Shown: positions 35,638 through 44,082, numbered from the stretch's first letter. The stretch: 50,707 nt of DNA from Leptospira yanagawae serovar Saopaulo str. Sao Paulo = ATCC 700523 (GCF_000332475.2 NZ_AOGX02000005.1:1-50707), one strand, 5' to 3'. A program made the numbers and translations. The notes: generated by a model from the sequence alone, not told the origin.

Positions 35638-36381
35638 TTAATTCAAATTCACTTTGTTGTTAGTAATTTCGGCAACGAATGAGTATAGTGAGGATCGTAA
35701 CCTTGCCTTTGATGGGTCTTTCCCTGATAGAGTCTCGCCTCTATCGATGACTTTTTTCATAAATGCAGAGAATGGAATTCTAGATTCTAAGAGATCTGAT
35801 TTGAATTTTTCTAGAAACATCTCAATATACTCCACTTCATCTTTTGAAGCTTTCTCGGCATTGCTCACTTGATTTAGGAGAATTTTGATTGGAACATTTT
35901 TACGCAGGATCTTTGCTTCCTCGTAAGAAAACTTAACTTCATCTAAATCAAAAATTGAAATTCTAGACGGCATAATCAATAAATCGCATGCCACAATTCC
36001 TGCTCGGACAATTGCATTCCATGTGGGTTGGTTATCAATCAGCACATAGTCAAAATTTTTTGAAATAGTCTGTAATTCTTCGGCTAGCCGATTCTGATCT
36101 ACGGATTCCTGGATTCTGAGTAATCGTAAATCCCCAGGGCAAATGGAAAACCCTTCTGTTTCAATTATTGAACTCTGGAGACTTGATTGTCTCATATACA
36201 CATCGAAGAGCGTAGAAGTTTTCTTTGCATGAGCATTCAGGGTTTTAGTAATGGAACGTTGAGGGTCTTGATCAATGAAGAGAACTTTTTTCCCAGCGTC
36301 TCGGAGTGTAATTCCACTCGCATAACAATTCGAACTTTTTCCCGATCCGCCCTTAACATTCCAGAAATCGAAAACTTCCAT
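35638..36381 (-). CDS. parA: ParA-family partition ATPase
   Basis: The product (about 247 aa) is a deviant Walker ATPase. The motif VKGGSGKSS lies at residues 9-17, FIDQDPQRSITKTL follows, and DYVLIDNQPTWNAIVRAG is the Walker B region. These are signatures of small plasmid ParA proteins that move ParB-bound DNA over the nucleoid. The ATG at 36381 gives MEVFDFWNVKGG, the usual short N-terminus. An ATG at 36393 is equally possible, and the open frame reaches 36450. No clear RBS marks either. A strong palindrome lies 50-75 bp upstream (36433-36454), suggesting autoregulation. The gene leads into parB with an 11-bp gap. Confidence 0.9.
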   Translation of the reverse strand: MEVFDFWNVKGGSGKSSNCYASGITLRDAGKKVLFIDQDPQRSITKTLNAHAKKTSTLFDVYMRQSSLQSSIIETEGFSICPGDLRLLRIQESVDQNRLAEELQTISKNFDYVLIDNQPTWNAIVRAGIVACDLLIMPSRISIFDLDEVKFSYEEAKILRKNVPIKILLNQVSNAEKASKDEVEYIEMFLEKFKSDLLESRIPFSAFMKKVIDRGETLSGKDPSKARLRSSLYSFVAEITNNKVNLN

Positions 36382-36432
36382 ATTATGTCTCATATTATCT
36401 GGGTTATAAAAAATGAAAAGCAAAGTTTTTAG

Positions 36433-36454
36433 AAAAGTGCGAAGTCGCACTTTT
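36433..36454. promoter_or_regulatory. parS-like palindrome upstream of parA
   Basis: AAAAGTGCGA (36433-36442), AG, TCGCACTTTT (36445-36454) is a perfect palindrome with 10-bp arms, matching the site in parB. A related half-site CGCACTTT occurs at 36522-36529. It is probably a ParB binding site and perhaps also the parAB operator. Confidence 0.7.
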
Positions 36455-36769
36455 TGGAGGGGAATAGGATAGATCAGAAGGAGGAGGGCTAAGTCTCAGA
36501 TCAAATTTAGAATTGAACGAACGCACTTTCGCTCGATCGGGAGTTTGTTCGCAATTTAGGCAGTTCTCGTAAACACCTAATAAAGTTCGATCGTGCTTAA
36601 TAAGAAGAATTTCAACTAAACAAGAAAATTTGCAGACGCTTTCCTTTGTTTTAGCTATTTGTTTCCTAAACTACCTGGATTCAGCGAGTTGAATCATTGA
36701 TTACGTCCTGAATAAAGTAAGTCCCTGGAGGGGATTCTTTATAGAAATTCCTTTCAGCGAAAAAGATTA
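36455..36769. other. Intergenic upstream of parA
   Basis: No convincing gene is present. The stretch has a purine-rich start (GGAGG and GGAGGAGGG runs), a parS-like half-site (CGCACTTT, 36522-36529) set in CGAAC/CGATC-rich sequence, and no clear promoter. It could belong to the partition/centromere region. Confidence 0.4.
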
Positions 36770-37375
36770 TCACCCAATTCTAGTTATTCCATTTGCATAT
36801 CCCAAAGTTCCAAAATCAAGCCATTGTTTAGCAACAGTAAATTCTGGGGTCAACCAGTGATATGAAGGTTCTTTTTTGCCCGAAGATAGAATAATAATAA
36901 GTAATTCTGGATAAGTGATTGAAGCATATAACATCCAGAGGTCACCCTGTATCATATATTGGATCGCGTCTTCCTCGGATGTATTCTCTTGAAATTCAGA
37001 CATTCGAAAAATGGCTGGTGCTAATCTGTGGAACCCTTTTTTAGGAAATCTCGGTTCGGATTTTTCAATTTCAAAAAGTTCAAAATCCAATTCTTGGCAG
37101 AGTTTTAATTCTTCTAGTTTTACATCGATTGCTTCTAAATATTTAAACGGAATTCGTCCTGTGCAACTCTCGAATCCATGGATTCTTTTGTGAATTTTTG
37201 CAAGGAATGAAGAACTATCCGTGTTATAACCAAGGGTTTGACCAAGTTCTGTTAATTTGGCTTTATTTATTAGGGTTTCTCTACCTTTGAACCTAAGATA
37301 TTCTTTTGTATGGTAAAATCGAGTGTAGTTGTCCGTCTGATTGCATTTTGATAGAAATGTATTAAAAATATTCAT
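36770..37375 (-). CDS. Hypothetical protein
   Basis: I do not recognise this 201-aa protein. Residues 30-95 are helical and could form an HTH-like fold (LINKAKLTELGQTLGYNTDSSSFLAKIHKRIHGFESCTGRIPFKYLEAIDV). The C-terminal half is mixed, with KKGFHRLAPAIFRMSEFQE, hydrophobic LLIIILSSGKK and a final YHWLTPEFTVAKQWLD. No TM helix or signal peptide is evident. It is followed on the same strand by the partition genes and preceded 26 bp upstream by an immunity-like gene. The start lacks a strong RBS. A regulatory role is only a guess. Confidence 0.6.
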   Translation of the reverse strand: MNIFNTFLSKCNQTDNYTRFYHTKEYLRFKGRETLINKAKLTELGQTLGYNTDSSSFLAKIHKRIHGFESCTGRIPFKYLEAIDVKLEELKLCQELDFELFEIEKSEPRFPKKGFHRLAPAIFRMSEFQENTSEEDAIQYMIQGDLWMLYASITYPELLIIILSSGKKEPSYHWLTPEFTVAKQWLDFGTLGYANGITRIG

Positions 37376-37401
37376 ATCTTAATCCATTAGCCCTGTTCTT
37401 C

Positions 37402-37845
37402 TCATCTTATCGGAAACTCATTTGAAATATTTTTAAATCCAAGAAAAACCTTTTGAGAATCAGAATTATCAAGGCAGAAATAAAATTCTTCTTCTACGGC
37501 AATTGTCAAATATGGAACTAAAGTCCGATGAATTCGAATGATAAGATTGGATTTCTCTTCGTTGGTCTTATTAATCCGACTGAAACAGAAAGTATTCTCA
37601 AGATTCATTATGTCGGTGTTCAGGGTATGTGAATCAAAGTTTTGAAACCATTTTGCTAGCTCTATGCATTCCCAGGTTAAAAAGAGTGGATCTTTTATTT
37701 TAAAATGCTGTTCATTCTTTTGAATTTCAATTTCAAAATTCAGCCAATTGTCATCGTAATAGGATTCATTTTCGTAGGGGAACTGGTACCCAGTTGCTTT
37801 CATTCGAATCGATTGATTGAGTCGTTTGCAATAAAATTCGATCAT
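37402..37845 (-). CDS. WapI-like immunity-type protein
   Basis: The 147-aa product contains MKATGYQFPYENESYYDDNWLNFEIEI and DPLFLTWECIELAKWFQNF in its first half. I associate this pattern (YQFP...YYD.NWL.i.i... pl.LTWE...L..WF) with WapI-family immunity proteins, which protect against contact-dependent nuclease toxins. The second half (FCFSRIN ... EEEFYFCLDNSDSQKVFLGFKN) is beta-rich. No toxin gene lies nearby, so this is an orphan immunity gene or a domain used for something else. It stands 26 bp upstream of the gene at 36770-37375. Identification is from recalled motifs. Confidence 0.6.
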   Translation of the reverse strand: MIEFYCKRLNQSIRMKATGYQFPYENESYYDDNWLNFEIEIQKNEQHFKIKDPLFLTWECIELAKWFQNFDSHTLNTDIMNLENTFCFSRINKTNEEKSNLIIRIHRTLVPYLTIAVEEEFYFCLDNSDSQKVFLGFKNISNEFPIR

Positions 37846-38184
37846 GTAATTACCATATCATCGAGGTAGGACAAAAAAATTAGATATTCTTGAAATTTAA
37901 CGAAAAGGCAGGATAGACTATTCCCAATTTGAGTAGGTAAACAATGAATTTCAATGTTTACAAGTATAAACCAATAGGATGAAATAAATTACTGATTGAA
38001 CTCCAGAAGAAAATTGACCCGCTCCTCGTGATAAAGTTAAAAAAATCTTGATTCTCCAGTGATGAATCAATTAAGGCATATTAATTTGATAGGTATTAAA
38101 TACATATATATTATAGAATATTATGCTATAGGTTATGCTTGTAATGTATCAGGCTTGAGTTGTCCGATTCAGCCAAAAATTAAT
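37846..38184. other. Intergenic, no gene seen
   Basis: No convincing coding frame is present on either strand. TGACCCGCTCCTC near 38017-38029 resembles the IS3 terminal repeat of this window (TGACCTGCTCCCC) with two changes and may be a relic IS end. Sequence after 38080 is very AT-rich. TAGGACAAA at 37867-37875 recurs twice elsewhere. Confidence 0.35.
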
Positions 38185-38631
38185 TCAAATTTGTCCCCAT
38201 TCAAACATGGCGTTTTCGATACGTTGTTCGAGAATATCGATTTTTTCTGGAATATAAAATCTTAGCTCACCAAATTTTAATTTAACCTGGTTTAATTTGC
38301 GACTCCAGCCAAATTCGATTAGATCTTTCGCTAGGGGAGTGAGGATTTTTTCCGTGCAATTTTTTGGAACGATACCATCATAACCGCTATAAAGTCCTCG
38401 AATTAAAAATTCATTTTGTTTTTTTATCAAATTTCTCTCAGGCGTATTCTCATTAAATGAATTGAGAATTCGTGTAAAAAAGCGTCCTGCAAATTCTTCA
38501 TTATCATTCATCCCGCTTTGAATTTGAAAAGTCTCCACCCAAGTAAGAAAAATTGAAAGATCATCAGCGTCAAAATCCATTGGCATTATATGCTTACCGA
38601 TACTTCTAAAAATATGTAATTTCTCCAACAC
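38185..38631 (-). CDS. Hypothetical protein with a KFGxLRFY motif
   Basis: The 148-aa product starts with GTG and ends with VKLKFGELRFYIPEKIDILEQRIENAMFEWGQI. The KFGxLRFY signature followed by a short acidic helix is common at the C-termini of small immunity-like or zinc-associated hypothetical proteins in Gram-negative bacteria. The rest (DFDADDLSIFLTWVETFQIQSG, a central Arg/Lys-rich part) is not informative. It has no TM segment. The neighbourhood of a WapI-like gene suggests a region of orphan immunity genes, but function is unproven. Confidence 0.55.
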   Translation of the reverse strand: MLEKLHIFRSIGKHIMPMDFDADDLSIFLTWVETFQIQSGMNDNEEFAGRFFTRILNSFNENTPERNLIKKQNEFLIRGLYSGYDGIVPKNCTEKILTPLAKDLIEFGWSRKLNQVKLKFGELRFYIPEKIDILEQRIENAMFEWGQI

Positions 38632-38777
38632 TTTGCATATTTTCCCGAAGCAATCAAGAGAGGAGCATATTCAATCTTCTTTAGAAAAGCTCCCGCAATG
38701 TCGAGGATAAATTTTTGTTTTGTCAACCCAAACTTTTTAATCATTTGTGATTATCTATTGGTTTTCTTGCAAAATGC

Positions 38778-40742
38778 TCAACTACTTTCTATCAGGGGCG
38801 GAATATCAATTCTATTTTCCCCGATTGTTATATTTGTTGACTCACATAATATAAAGGATTGGGGGTTAGGTGATATCTCCTCTCTGTTTTCTTCTTCTAT
38901 TCTTATTACTTTAGTAATTCTTTCTTTAAGATTAAGTATTAAATCAATTCTATCTTTATTAAAAGTAAATTGCCTACAAGATCCTCCTAGTTTACCATAT
39001 AAGTATCCTCTTTTCGTAGCAAATATCTGATTAAAGATTGGCGACTTAAGGATTAAGTTAAACATTTTATAATGATTACATTTTAACTTGTACTTTTGTT
39101 TTACTAAGTCTTGAAAGTTTCTAGGAAATTGAGTACCTAAACCAAGCTGCTCTTTTGTAACTTTTCTAAATTTCGCATCCTTCTTAATTTCCCGTTTATT
39201 GTTTTCTTCATATCTTATCTTTGAGACTATTTCAAATACTACGTTGTGTAAATAAGAGTAGGGGTATTTTTTGCAAAACTCGTTCTTTAGTTCATTTATA
39301 ATAAGATTACAAACCTTTTTGTCTTTCGAAGATAAGACCACTTCATTGTAATATTTCTTTGGTTCATTTTCTTTGGTCTTGTGTTCGTAAGGATTGGCTT
39401 CTAAATATTTTTTTGCACCATTTAGGATTCCATCTAATGCTTTTACTCCATAGTAAGTCGGAATCCAGGAAATTTCATCACTTTGTTTATCTTCAATGTT
39501 TTCATTGTATTTTATAGTTGCATAGTCATCGAACCAGAATAATACATCGCCACTCGATTGATTATTCAGGTAGACTAAATTGTAAAAAACCTGATGGTCG
39601 TCTGCTTTATCCGAATTGAGAAATAAACAAGCCAATCGAAAGAGACCTTTGTTTTTAGAACCTCCTTCTATCGGTACCTTTATATTAGCGGAATTAAGTT
39701 TGATAGATTTTGTTCTATTCCAAATTTTTGGAGGCTCTGTTTCTTCCTCTGAGAATGCATTTACCAATAGAGATTTAATCTCTTCATCGGATACATCAAG
39801 ATCCTCATTTTTCGGGTAAGCTCTTTTTGTTGCATCATACAGTAGAATATTTGTTTTTAGGTTTTGAGCAACGTTCTGAAAGATTTTTACGAGGCTATTT
39901 ATTCGTTTGTAGTTATTATCATACACTTTATAATCATAGGATAATGGTAGCCTGTTTAAATGATTTGGAGTCCTTAATTCGATTCCCGTAATGTTTTTAT
40001 AGGTTATAGTTTTTTTTCTTCCAGGTTTATTCCCATGATAAGGTTCGTCGAATTCAGATATAAGGTTCTTAATAATTTCAAAAAGTTCTTTTTTCTCATT
40101 TTTACGGATAACGTCTGTTTTGTAGTAAAGATAGATTCCTCTCTGAAGCTTTGAAACTTGACATAAGATAGGGTGTACTCCAAGTTTCTCATAAAGGAAT
40201 TGAATTAAATCTCGATAATAATCTTCTCCGTAAACTAGTTTGTTGTTTTTGTAGATATCATGTTTATTGAGTTCGTGAGTGTCAATGTCGATGCAAAGGA
40301 TATGAGAATTGTAATTTTCCCTTAATGAAATATTGTTTTTAGTTTTCGCATTGTATTTTTGTATCTTTTGCTCATTCCAATTTTTATTCTCTATAATCTC
40401 TGGATTATAAGTAGGTTGTTGATTACAAGCTTGATAATGTCCTAGAATCAACCTGAAAAGTAATTGATTGTCGTTAACCGTAAATGTGGAGTATTTTTGT
40501 TCTGGAAGATTGATTCTTTTGTTGATATACCCGCCCTTTATATCTGTGCAAAAACCTAATACTTTGGTAAAAAGTGGGAAAATTATTTTTTGATTAAATT
40601 CTCTTGATAATATGAATTTATTGGACTTGTCTTTAGAATCCACGAGTAAATTGACTGAAGCGATGAATTTTTCTTCATTCTCTTCGTTCAATTTGATACA
40701 TTTAGATTCGAATGCAGTGTATGCTTGTTTACAAGTGTTCAT
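38778..40742 (-). CDS. Primase-polymerase-like (AEP/PriCT) replication protein candidate
   Basis: The 654-aa protein has ILCIDIDTHELNKHDIY at about residues 147-163, a DxD-type motif as in archaeo-eukaryotic primases. HPILCQVSKLQRGIYLYYKTDV follows, aligning with the SGxGxHLYW-type motif although the His is replaced by Ile. A region GGSKNKGLFRLACLFLNSDKADDHQVFYNLVYLNN (about 355-390) resembles a PriCT domain. The C-terminal part is Lys-rich with no recognised helicase motifs. This domain order is seen in plasmid and phage replication proteins. Codon usage is strongly AT-biased. The primase reading is inference; the missing His may mean an inactive or divergent enzyme. Confidence 0.5.
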   Translation of the reverse strand: MNTCKQAYTAFESKCIKLNEENEEKFIASVNLLVDSKDKSNKFILSREFNQKIIFPLFTKVLGFCTDIKGGYINKRINLPEQKYSTFTVNDNQLLFRLILGHYQACNQQPTYNPEIIENKNWNEQKIQKYNAKTKNNISLRENYNSHILCIDIDTHELNKHDIYKNNKLVYGEDYYRDLIQFLYEKLGVHPILCQVSKLQRGIYLYYKTDVIRKNEKKELFEIIKNLISEFDEPYHGNKPGRKKTITYKNITGIELRTPNHLNRLPLSYDYKVYDNNYKRINSLVKIFQNVAQNLKTNILLYDATKRAYPKNEDLDVSDEEIKSLLVNAFSEEETEPPKIWNRTKSIKLNSANIKVPIEGGSKNKGLFRLACLFLNSDKADDHQVFYNLVYLNNQSSGDVLFWFDDYATIKYNENIEDKQSDEISWIPTYYGVKALDGILNGAKKYLEANPYEHKTKENEPKKYYNEVVLSSKDKKVCNLIINELKNEFCKKYPYSYLHNVVFEIVSKIRYEENNKREIKKDAKFRKVTKEQLGLGTQFPRNFQDLVKQKYKLKCNHYKMFNLILKSPIFNQIFATKRGYLYGKLGGSCRQFTFNKDRIDLILNLKERITKVIRIEEENREEISPNPQSFILCESTNITIGENRIDIPPLIESS

Positions 40743-41635
40743 AATTACAATATTAATTAGTTTCTCTTTAAAAAATAAAAAGTATCTTCGTTCCTAGAGT
40801 AAAGCATGTAAATGCTCCTATTTTCATAACAGTTGCCCATAAGTAACAATGACATGATCATATTTTAGACTGAAATGTCAAAACGAATCACCAATCAGAT
40901 GTTATTGCATAATTTTACTTGACAAATTTATGATTTTTTAGTTCAAAAAGCTCCCGATAATCCTTTAATTTCGCTTTCTTTTAGATTTCTAGAGGTTTCG
41001 AGAAAGAATTCATACATCGGAGGTGGCTTTCGATTTCGGAGCGGTGGAATTTGATTTTATGGTGTTTTCAGGCACCACAATACTTCATGCCCTATGAAAA
41101 AAATCTTCCTATCCCTAATAATACATGAAATAGAACATTTTCAAATAAATTGGTTTTATAAGAACAAAATCAACTATTCATATATCGAAGCGAAACTATG
41201 CACTGAAAAAGAAGAAATCCTTTAAACAGTAAGCGAATTATTCAAAAAAGCGGAAAGGAAAGAGTTTTACTATATTTAAAATTATGGTTCAAATTCCTTT
41301 ATGTCGCAATTGTATCTGAGATTATTAAAGACGAAATTAAAGATATACCTTTGAATTCATTGAATGATTTCGAAAACAATTCATGAACTAGAGAATTAAT
41401 TCTAAGGATGAAAGAAAGATTCTAGTAAGTCATTAGGATCAATCCAATCAGCTTTTTACCTTAGATTTAAAGAATTGGAATCCTAAGTTTTAATGTCAAA
41501 TATCATCATTCTCTTATTTCTATATTCCGCAAAAAACACTGCTTAAAAAAATAAATTTTGTAGAAGATTTTAAGTTTAAACTGTTCTAAATTTGAAACTA
41601 ATGAAGAAAATAACAGTGGAATAACAAATTAAAGA
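40743..41635. other. 893-bp intergenic stretch, no intact gene seen
   Basis: Both strands are broken by frequent stops. A short dyad TGGTG/CACCA lies near 41059-41076 and weak purine-rich stretches occur at 41200-41300, but no readable protein family emerges. It may contain the promoter of the primase-like gene (start 40742) and decayed coding DNA. Confidence 0.45.
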
Positions 41636-42310
41636 TTATTTTTTACTGTTTAAGTTTGGCTGATCAGTTTGAGATTTTTCTTTAGAAGTGAATAGGCTAT
41701 AAATTAAGTCTAAATTTATACTTGCGCAGGAAGCGAATATACCAATAAGGAAAGAAGCAATAATTTGAATAATATTTCCTTTAATCCATTGATATATTCT
41801 AAACACGCCAAATGATTTTGCTTTATTTCTGTCATGGTTTTTAATAATTGCCCAAGCATATTCAATTGCTTGATAATAATCATCGATACACATTTCAGGT
41901 GTTTTTCCAACACCATTCAATTCATTTTTACGAGCTTCTTGTCCCTTACTGAGGAATTTGCTATAATTGTCTAATAATTCGCTTTCAGATAAATTATAGC
42001 TATATTTCGAAATATTAAATCTTTTGAATTCTTGTTCTAAATGCTTTTTCATTTCAATCCAAAGCATTTTAGAGGCATCTATAGTACAGCGAACAAGGTG
42101 ATTGTAGGCTTTATCCAAATTCTCAATTCCTTTTTTAGAGGTTGGTTCAGATAAATACACAACTAAATGCGAATTTATGTTTTCATTTTCTATTAAAATT
42201 TGAGATGGTTTGACTGCTACAAAAGACGTCAGATCAGAATATATGCGAATGTATTTTTCTTGATAAAATGTAACGAAGCGGGTAACTTTAGCATTCTTCT
42301 TCAACGACAC
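41636..42310 (-). CDS. Hypothetical C-terminally membrane-anchored protein
   Basis: This 224-aa protein is not recognised. It has a soluble helical body (LVRCTIDASKMLWIEMKKHLEQEFKRF, ESELLDNYSKFLSKGQEARKNEL) and a single TM helix near the end (WIKGNIIQIIASFLIGIFASCASINLDL, about 177-204), followed by a polar tail. That is the layout of a tail-anchored inner membrane protein. It starts at GTG without a clear RBS, 14 bp after the stop of a 66-codon frame in another phase, so coupling is possible. Function is unknown. Confidence 0.55.
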   Translation of the reverse strand: MSLKKNAKVTRFVTFYQEKYIRIYSDLTSFVAVKPSQILIENENINSHLVVYLSEPTSKKGIENLDKAYNHLVRCTIDASKMLWIEMKKHLEQEFKRFNISKYSYNLSESELLDNYSKFLSKGQEARKNELNGVGKTPEMCIDDYYQAIEYAWAIIKNHDRNKAKSFGVFRIYQWIKGNIIQIIASFLIGIFASCASINLDLIYSLFTSKEKSQTDQPNLNSKK

Positions 42311-42324
42311 AAGATAGGCTATTT

Positions 42325-42525
42325 CTAGAGGTATTTATCGATGTCTGTTGTTAGGTTACTGATTGGAAATACATTACCTCTCATAGGAGTTAAATTACTT
42401 CCAACCTCTCTAATTTTTGTATCTCTAATACCTTTAGTTTTGGTAACAGCATCCCAAGACTCCTCCACGGATTTGGGAACAGTTTTCTTGGTAATTTCTG
42501 TAAAAATTTTTCCGTATTCTAACAT
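42325..42525 (-). CDS. Small hypothetical protein
   Basis: A 66-codon frame starts at ATG 42525 and encodes a hydrophilic peptide (EYGKIFTEITKKTVPKSVEESWDAVTKTKGIRD...). It is preferred over the opposite-strand frame at 42341-42532 because of its composition and its position directly before the gene at 41636-42310. A 16-bp palindrome lies about 45 bp upstream. No RBS is evident and no family is recognised, so the call is tentative. Confidence 0.35.
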   Translation of the reverse strand: MLEYGKIFTEITKKTVPKSVEESWDAVTKTKGIRDTKIREVGSNLTPMRGNVFPISNLTTDIDKYL

Positions 42526-42567
42526 TTTTTAATCCAGTATACCTGGGTTATTCTGAATTCTAAACGG

Positions 42568-42583
42568 TTGACAAATTTGTCAA
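42568..42583. promoter_or_regulatory. Perfect 16-bp palindrome containing TTGACA on both strands
   Basis: TTGACAAATTTGTCAA (42568-42583) is fully self-complementary, and each half carries a consensus -35 hexamer. On the minus strand TAGAAT follows 15 bp later, before the start at 42525. It could be a promoter overlapped by an operator. The downstream -10 match is modest. Confidence 0.4.
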
Positions 42584-42599
42584 TCATTAATTTGCCTAC

Positions 42600-42812
42600 T
42601 TATTTGTTAAGTAGAAATTCAAACGCTTGCTCCAAAACTGCTTTTTCAACAATTTCCCCAACCAAGTTTTCGTTTTTCCAATTTCTGTATCTATCCGAGA
42701 ATTCCACAACTTTATACTTAACGGCAATATGACAATAATTCCCATTAACATTAGTTACAAAAATAAAATTTTCTAATGTCCTATGATGGATAAAGGTATA
42801 AAAATTAATTTT
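42600..42812 (-). pseudogene. 5'-truncated open frame, unknown protein tail
   Basis: From 42812 to the TAA at 42600-42602 the minus strand encodes about 70 residues ending RNWKNENLVGEIVEKAVLEQAFEFLLNK. No start codon precedes it; a TAG is directly upstream. Composition looks like real protein, with no recognised motif. It is probably the C-terminus of a gene whose start has been lost, or it uses a rare ATT start. Confidence 0.3.
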
Positions 42813-42856
42813 CTAATACGTAAATTAGATACCAAACTGGTATTTTGAAGAGTCGA

Positions 42857-43110
42857 TGCCACATGCAAAAAATAGAAAACTTCGTCCTAAATCTATTTAG
42901 TTCAATTCTAAACTTTGTTCGAAGTGTAAAAGTTGGGGGGAGGGGACTAAAGTACATCACCCTTTGGGAAACGGAACCGTAGCTTATGGTCTATGCTTTT
43001 GACAGGAAGACTTCAGATACTTCTGACCTGAATGCAAAAACTGCAGTAACTCGTCTAACTATGGTTTAAAACTTTTGCGAATCCATTTTCTATTGCTTAA
43101 ATTCCTCGTT
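42857..43110 (+). pseudogene. Degenerate zinc-ribbon-like frame with three stops
   Basis: One frame reads MPHAKNRKLRPKSI, stop, FNSKLCSKCKSWGEG, HHPLGNGTVAYGLCF, stop, QEDFRYF, stop, PECKNCSNSSNYGLK. The two CxxC pairs (CSKC and CKNC) are spaced like a zinc ribbon, as in many transposases and small regulators. Three in-frame stops (one TAG, two TGA) mean it is not expressed as one chain. The call is weak and rests on the CxxC pattern. Confidence 0.3.
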
Positions 43111-43216
43111 AAATTGAAAGTCTAAGAAAAAAGGGTTGCAATTTTCTGCTTAATGATATAGTAGCCGTTAGTTCTTTGATCTTCTAAGTTTGAAGATAAA
43201 GGATCGGAGGTATCCT

Positions 43217-43582
43217 ATTAAAAAAATCATTACTTCTTACGGATTCATTAAATCCTTAAAATGGAACGGAGAATGGTTTAGTGACCAGCAAAGAGTTTAT
43301 TCGCGAGTGGTTCTACCTACAAAGTTGATCGAAACAAGTTCCATCAATGATCTAGACCTAGGTAAAATTAAAATAAAGAACTGTAGCTTTTTAAAGATAC
43401 ACAAAGAAGCTCTCCTCTGTTTCAATTCTACTTCGTTTGTTATGAAGTTAGATTCTAAATTTCTTTTTCTCTATAAGCCAGAATTGGAAGATGTCGGTTT
43501 TCTTTGGGCTTATAGAGATTCTAATTTTGCTTTCATCAAATATTTCACAATGGCAGAGTTAGGTAAAATATCAAAGATCTGA
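43217..43582 (+). CDS. Hypothetical protein with a possible ATT start
   Basis: The frame encodes a beta-rich 122-130-aa protein (ITSYGFIKSLKWNGEWFSDQQRVYSRVVLP ... LCFNSTSFVMKLDSKFLFLYKPELED). I do not recognise the family. No ATG is available: the frame opens at TTG 43190 without an RBS, while a strong GGAGG (43206-43210) stands six bases before an ATT codon at 43217. ATT is a rare but real start (as in infC). The gene at 43628 lies 45 bp downstream and has a similar start anomaly, so the pair may be an operon. A TTGCAA/TATAGT pair with 15-bp spacing (43136-43162) is a weak upstream promoter candidate. Confidence 0.5.
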   Translation: MKKIITSYGFIKSLKWNGEWFSDQQRVYSRVVLPTKLIETSSINDLDLGKIKIKNCSFLKIHKEALLCFNSTSFVMKLDSKFLFLYKPELEDVGFLWAYRDSNFAFIKYFTMAELGKISKI

Positions 43583-43627
43583 TTGAATTTACAATTGGCA
43601 ATTTAATACAAAGAGGAGGTATGAGCA

Positions 43628-44038
43628 CTGCAAAAGTTTAGATTTAAAACAAAATACATTGATGTCTTAGTTCGTTATGTGAAATCAAATCAACCCAGAG
43701 TTCCAGGACAATCAGAAGAACTCTATGATGGACTAATAATATTCAAAATAAATTTCCCATACTTAGGTGATAGCCTATTGAGGGATTTTAAACAAAAGTT
43801 GCAAATAGATTTTGAAGAAGGGAATCACCTTTATTTCGCTTCGTCTCCCCATGTTATACTCCCTTCTCGGAAGGGAGGTAAATTTCAGTCCAAATTTGTA
43901 CATCCTACGTATGTAGATGAGATAACTGCAAACATGCGAAGGTATTCATGCCTGCTAGCTGATCTAGACTTACTAGTGAGGATGGGATTTTTGGAAAATG
44001 AAGCAAATGAGGATAAGAGCTATCGAAGGGGTGGATAA
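43628..44038 (+). CDS. Hypothetical protein with a possible CTG start
   Basis: The frame is open from just after the stop at 43622-43624 and encodes LQKFRFKTKYIDVLVRYVKSNQPRVPGQSEELYDGLI..., then FPYLGDSLLRDFKQKLQIDFEEG and YVDEITANMRRYSCLLADLDLLVRMGFLENE. No family is recognised. The only canonical in-frame start is GTG 43679, which has no RBS and would cut off a plausible beta strand. A strong AGGAGGT (43614-43620) is followed at once by an out-of-frame ATG (six codons) and, seven bases on, by CTG 43628 in frame. Translation from CTG, or coupling through the mini-ORF, is therefore likely. Confidence 0.5.
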   Translation: MQKFRFKTKYIDVLVRYVKSNQPRVPGQSEELYDGLIIFKINFPYLGDSLLRDFKQKLQIDFEEGNHLYFASSPHVILPSRKGGKFQSKFVHPTYVDEITANMRRYSCLLADLDLLVRMGFLENEANEDKSYRRGG

Positions 44039-44082
44039 GAATTCACAAGTTTACGGGAGGGAAAGATCACCCTTGTAGAGTT

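Noticed and set aside
38017..38029. Relic IS3 terminal repeat (TGACCCGCTCCTC)
   Set aside because: Only 13 bp are similar and no transposase remnant or partner repeat is nearby. It is noted in the intergenic entry but not called as an element.
38698..39030. 110-codon plus-strand frame
   Set aside because: It overlaps antisense the 3' end of the primase-like gene and has shadow-type composition.
42341..42532. 63-codon plus-strand frame
   Set aside because: It is antisense to the small minus-strand gene at 42325-42525, with hydrophobic shadow composition.
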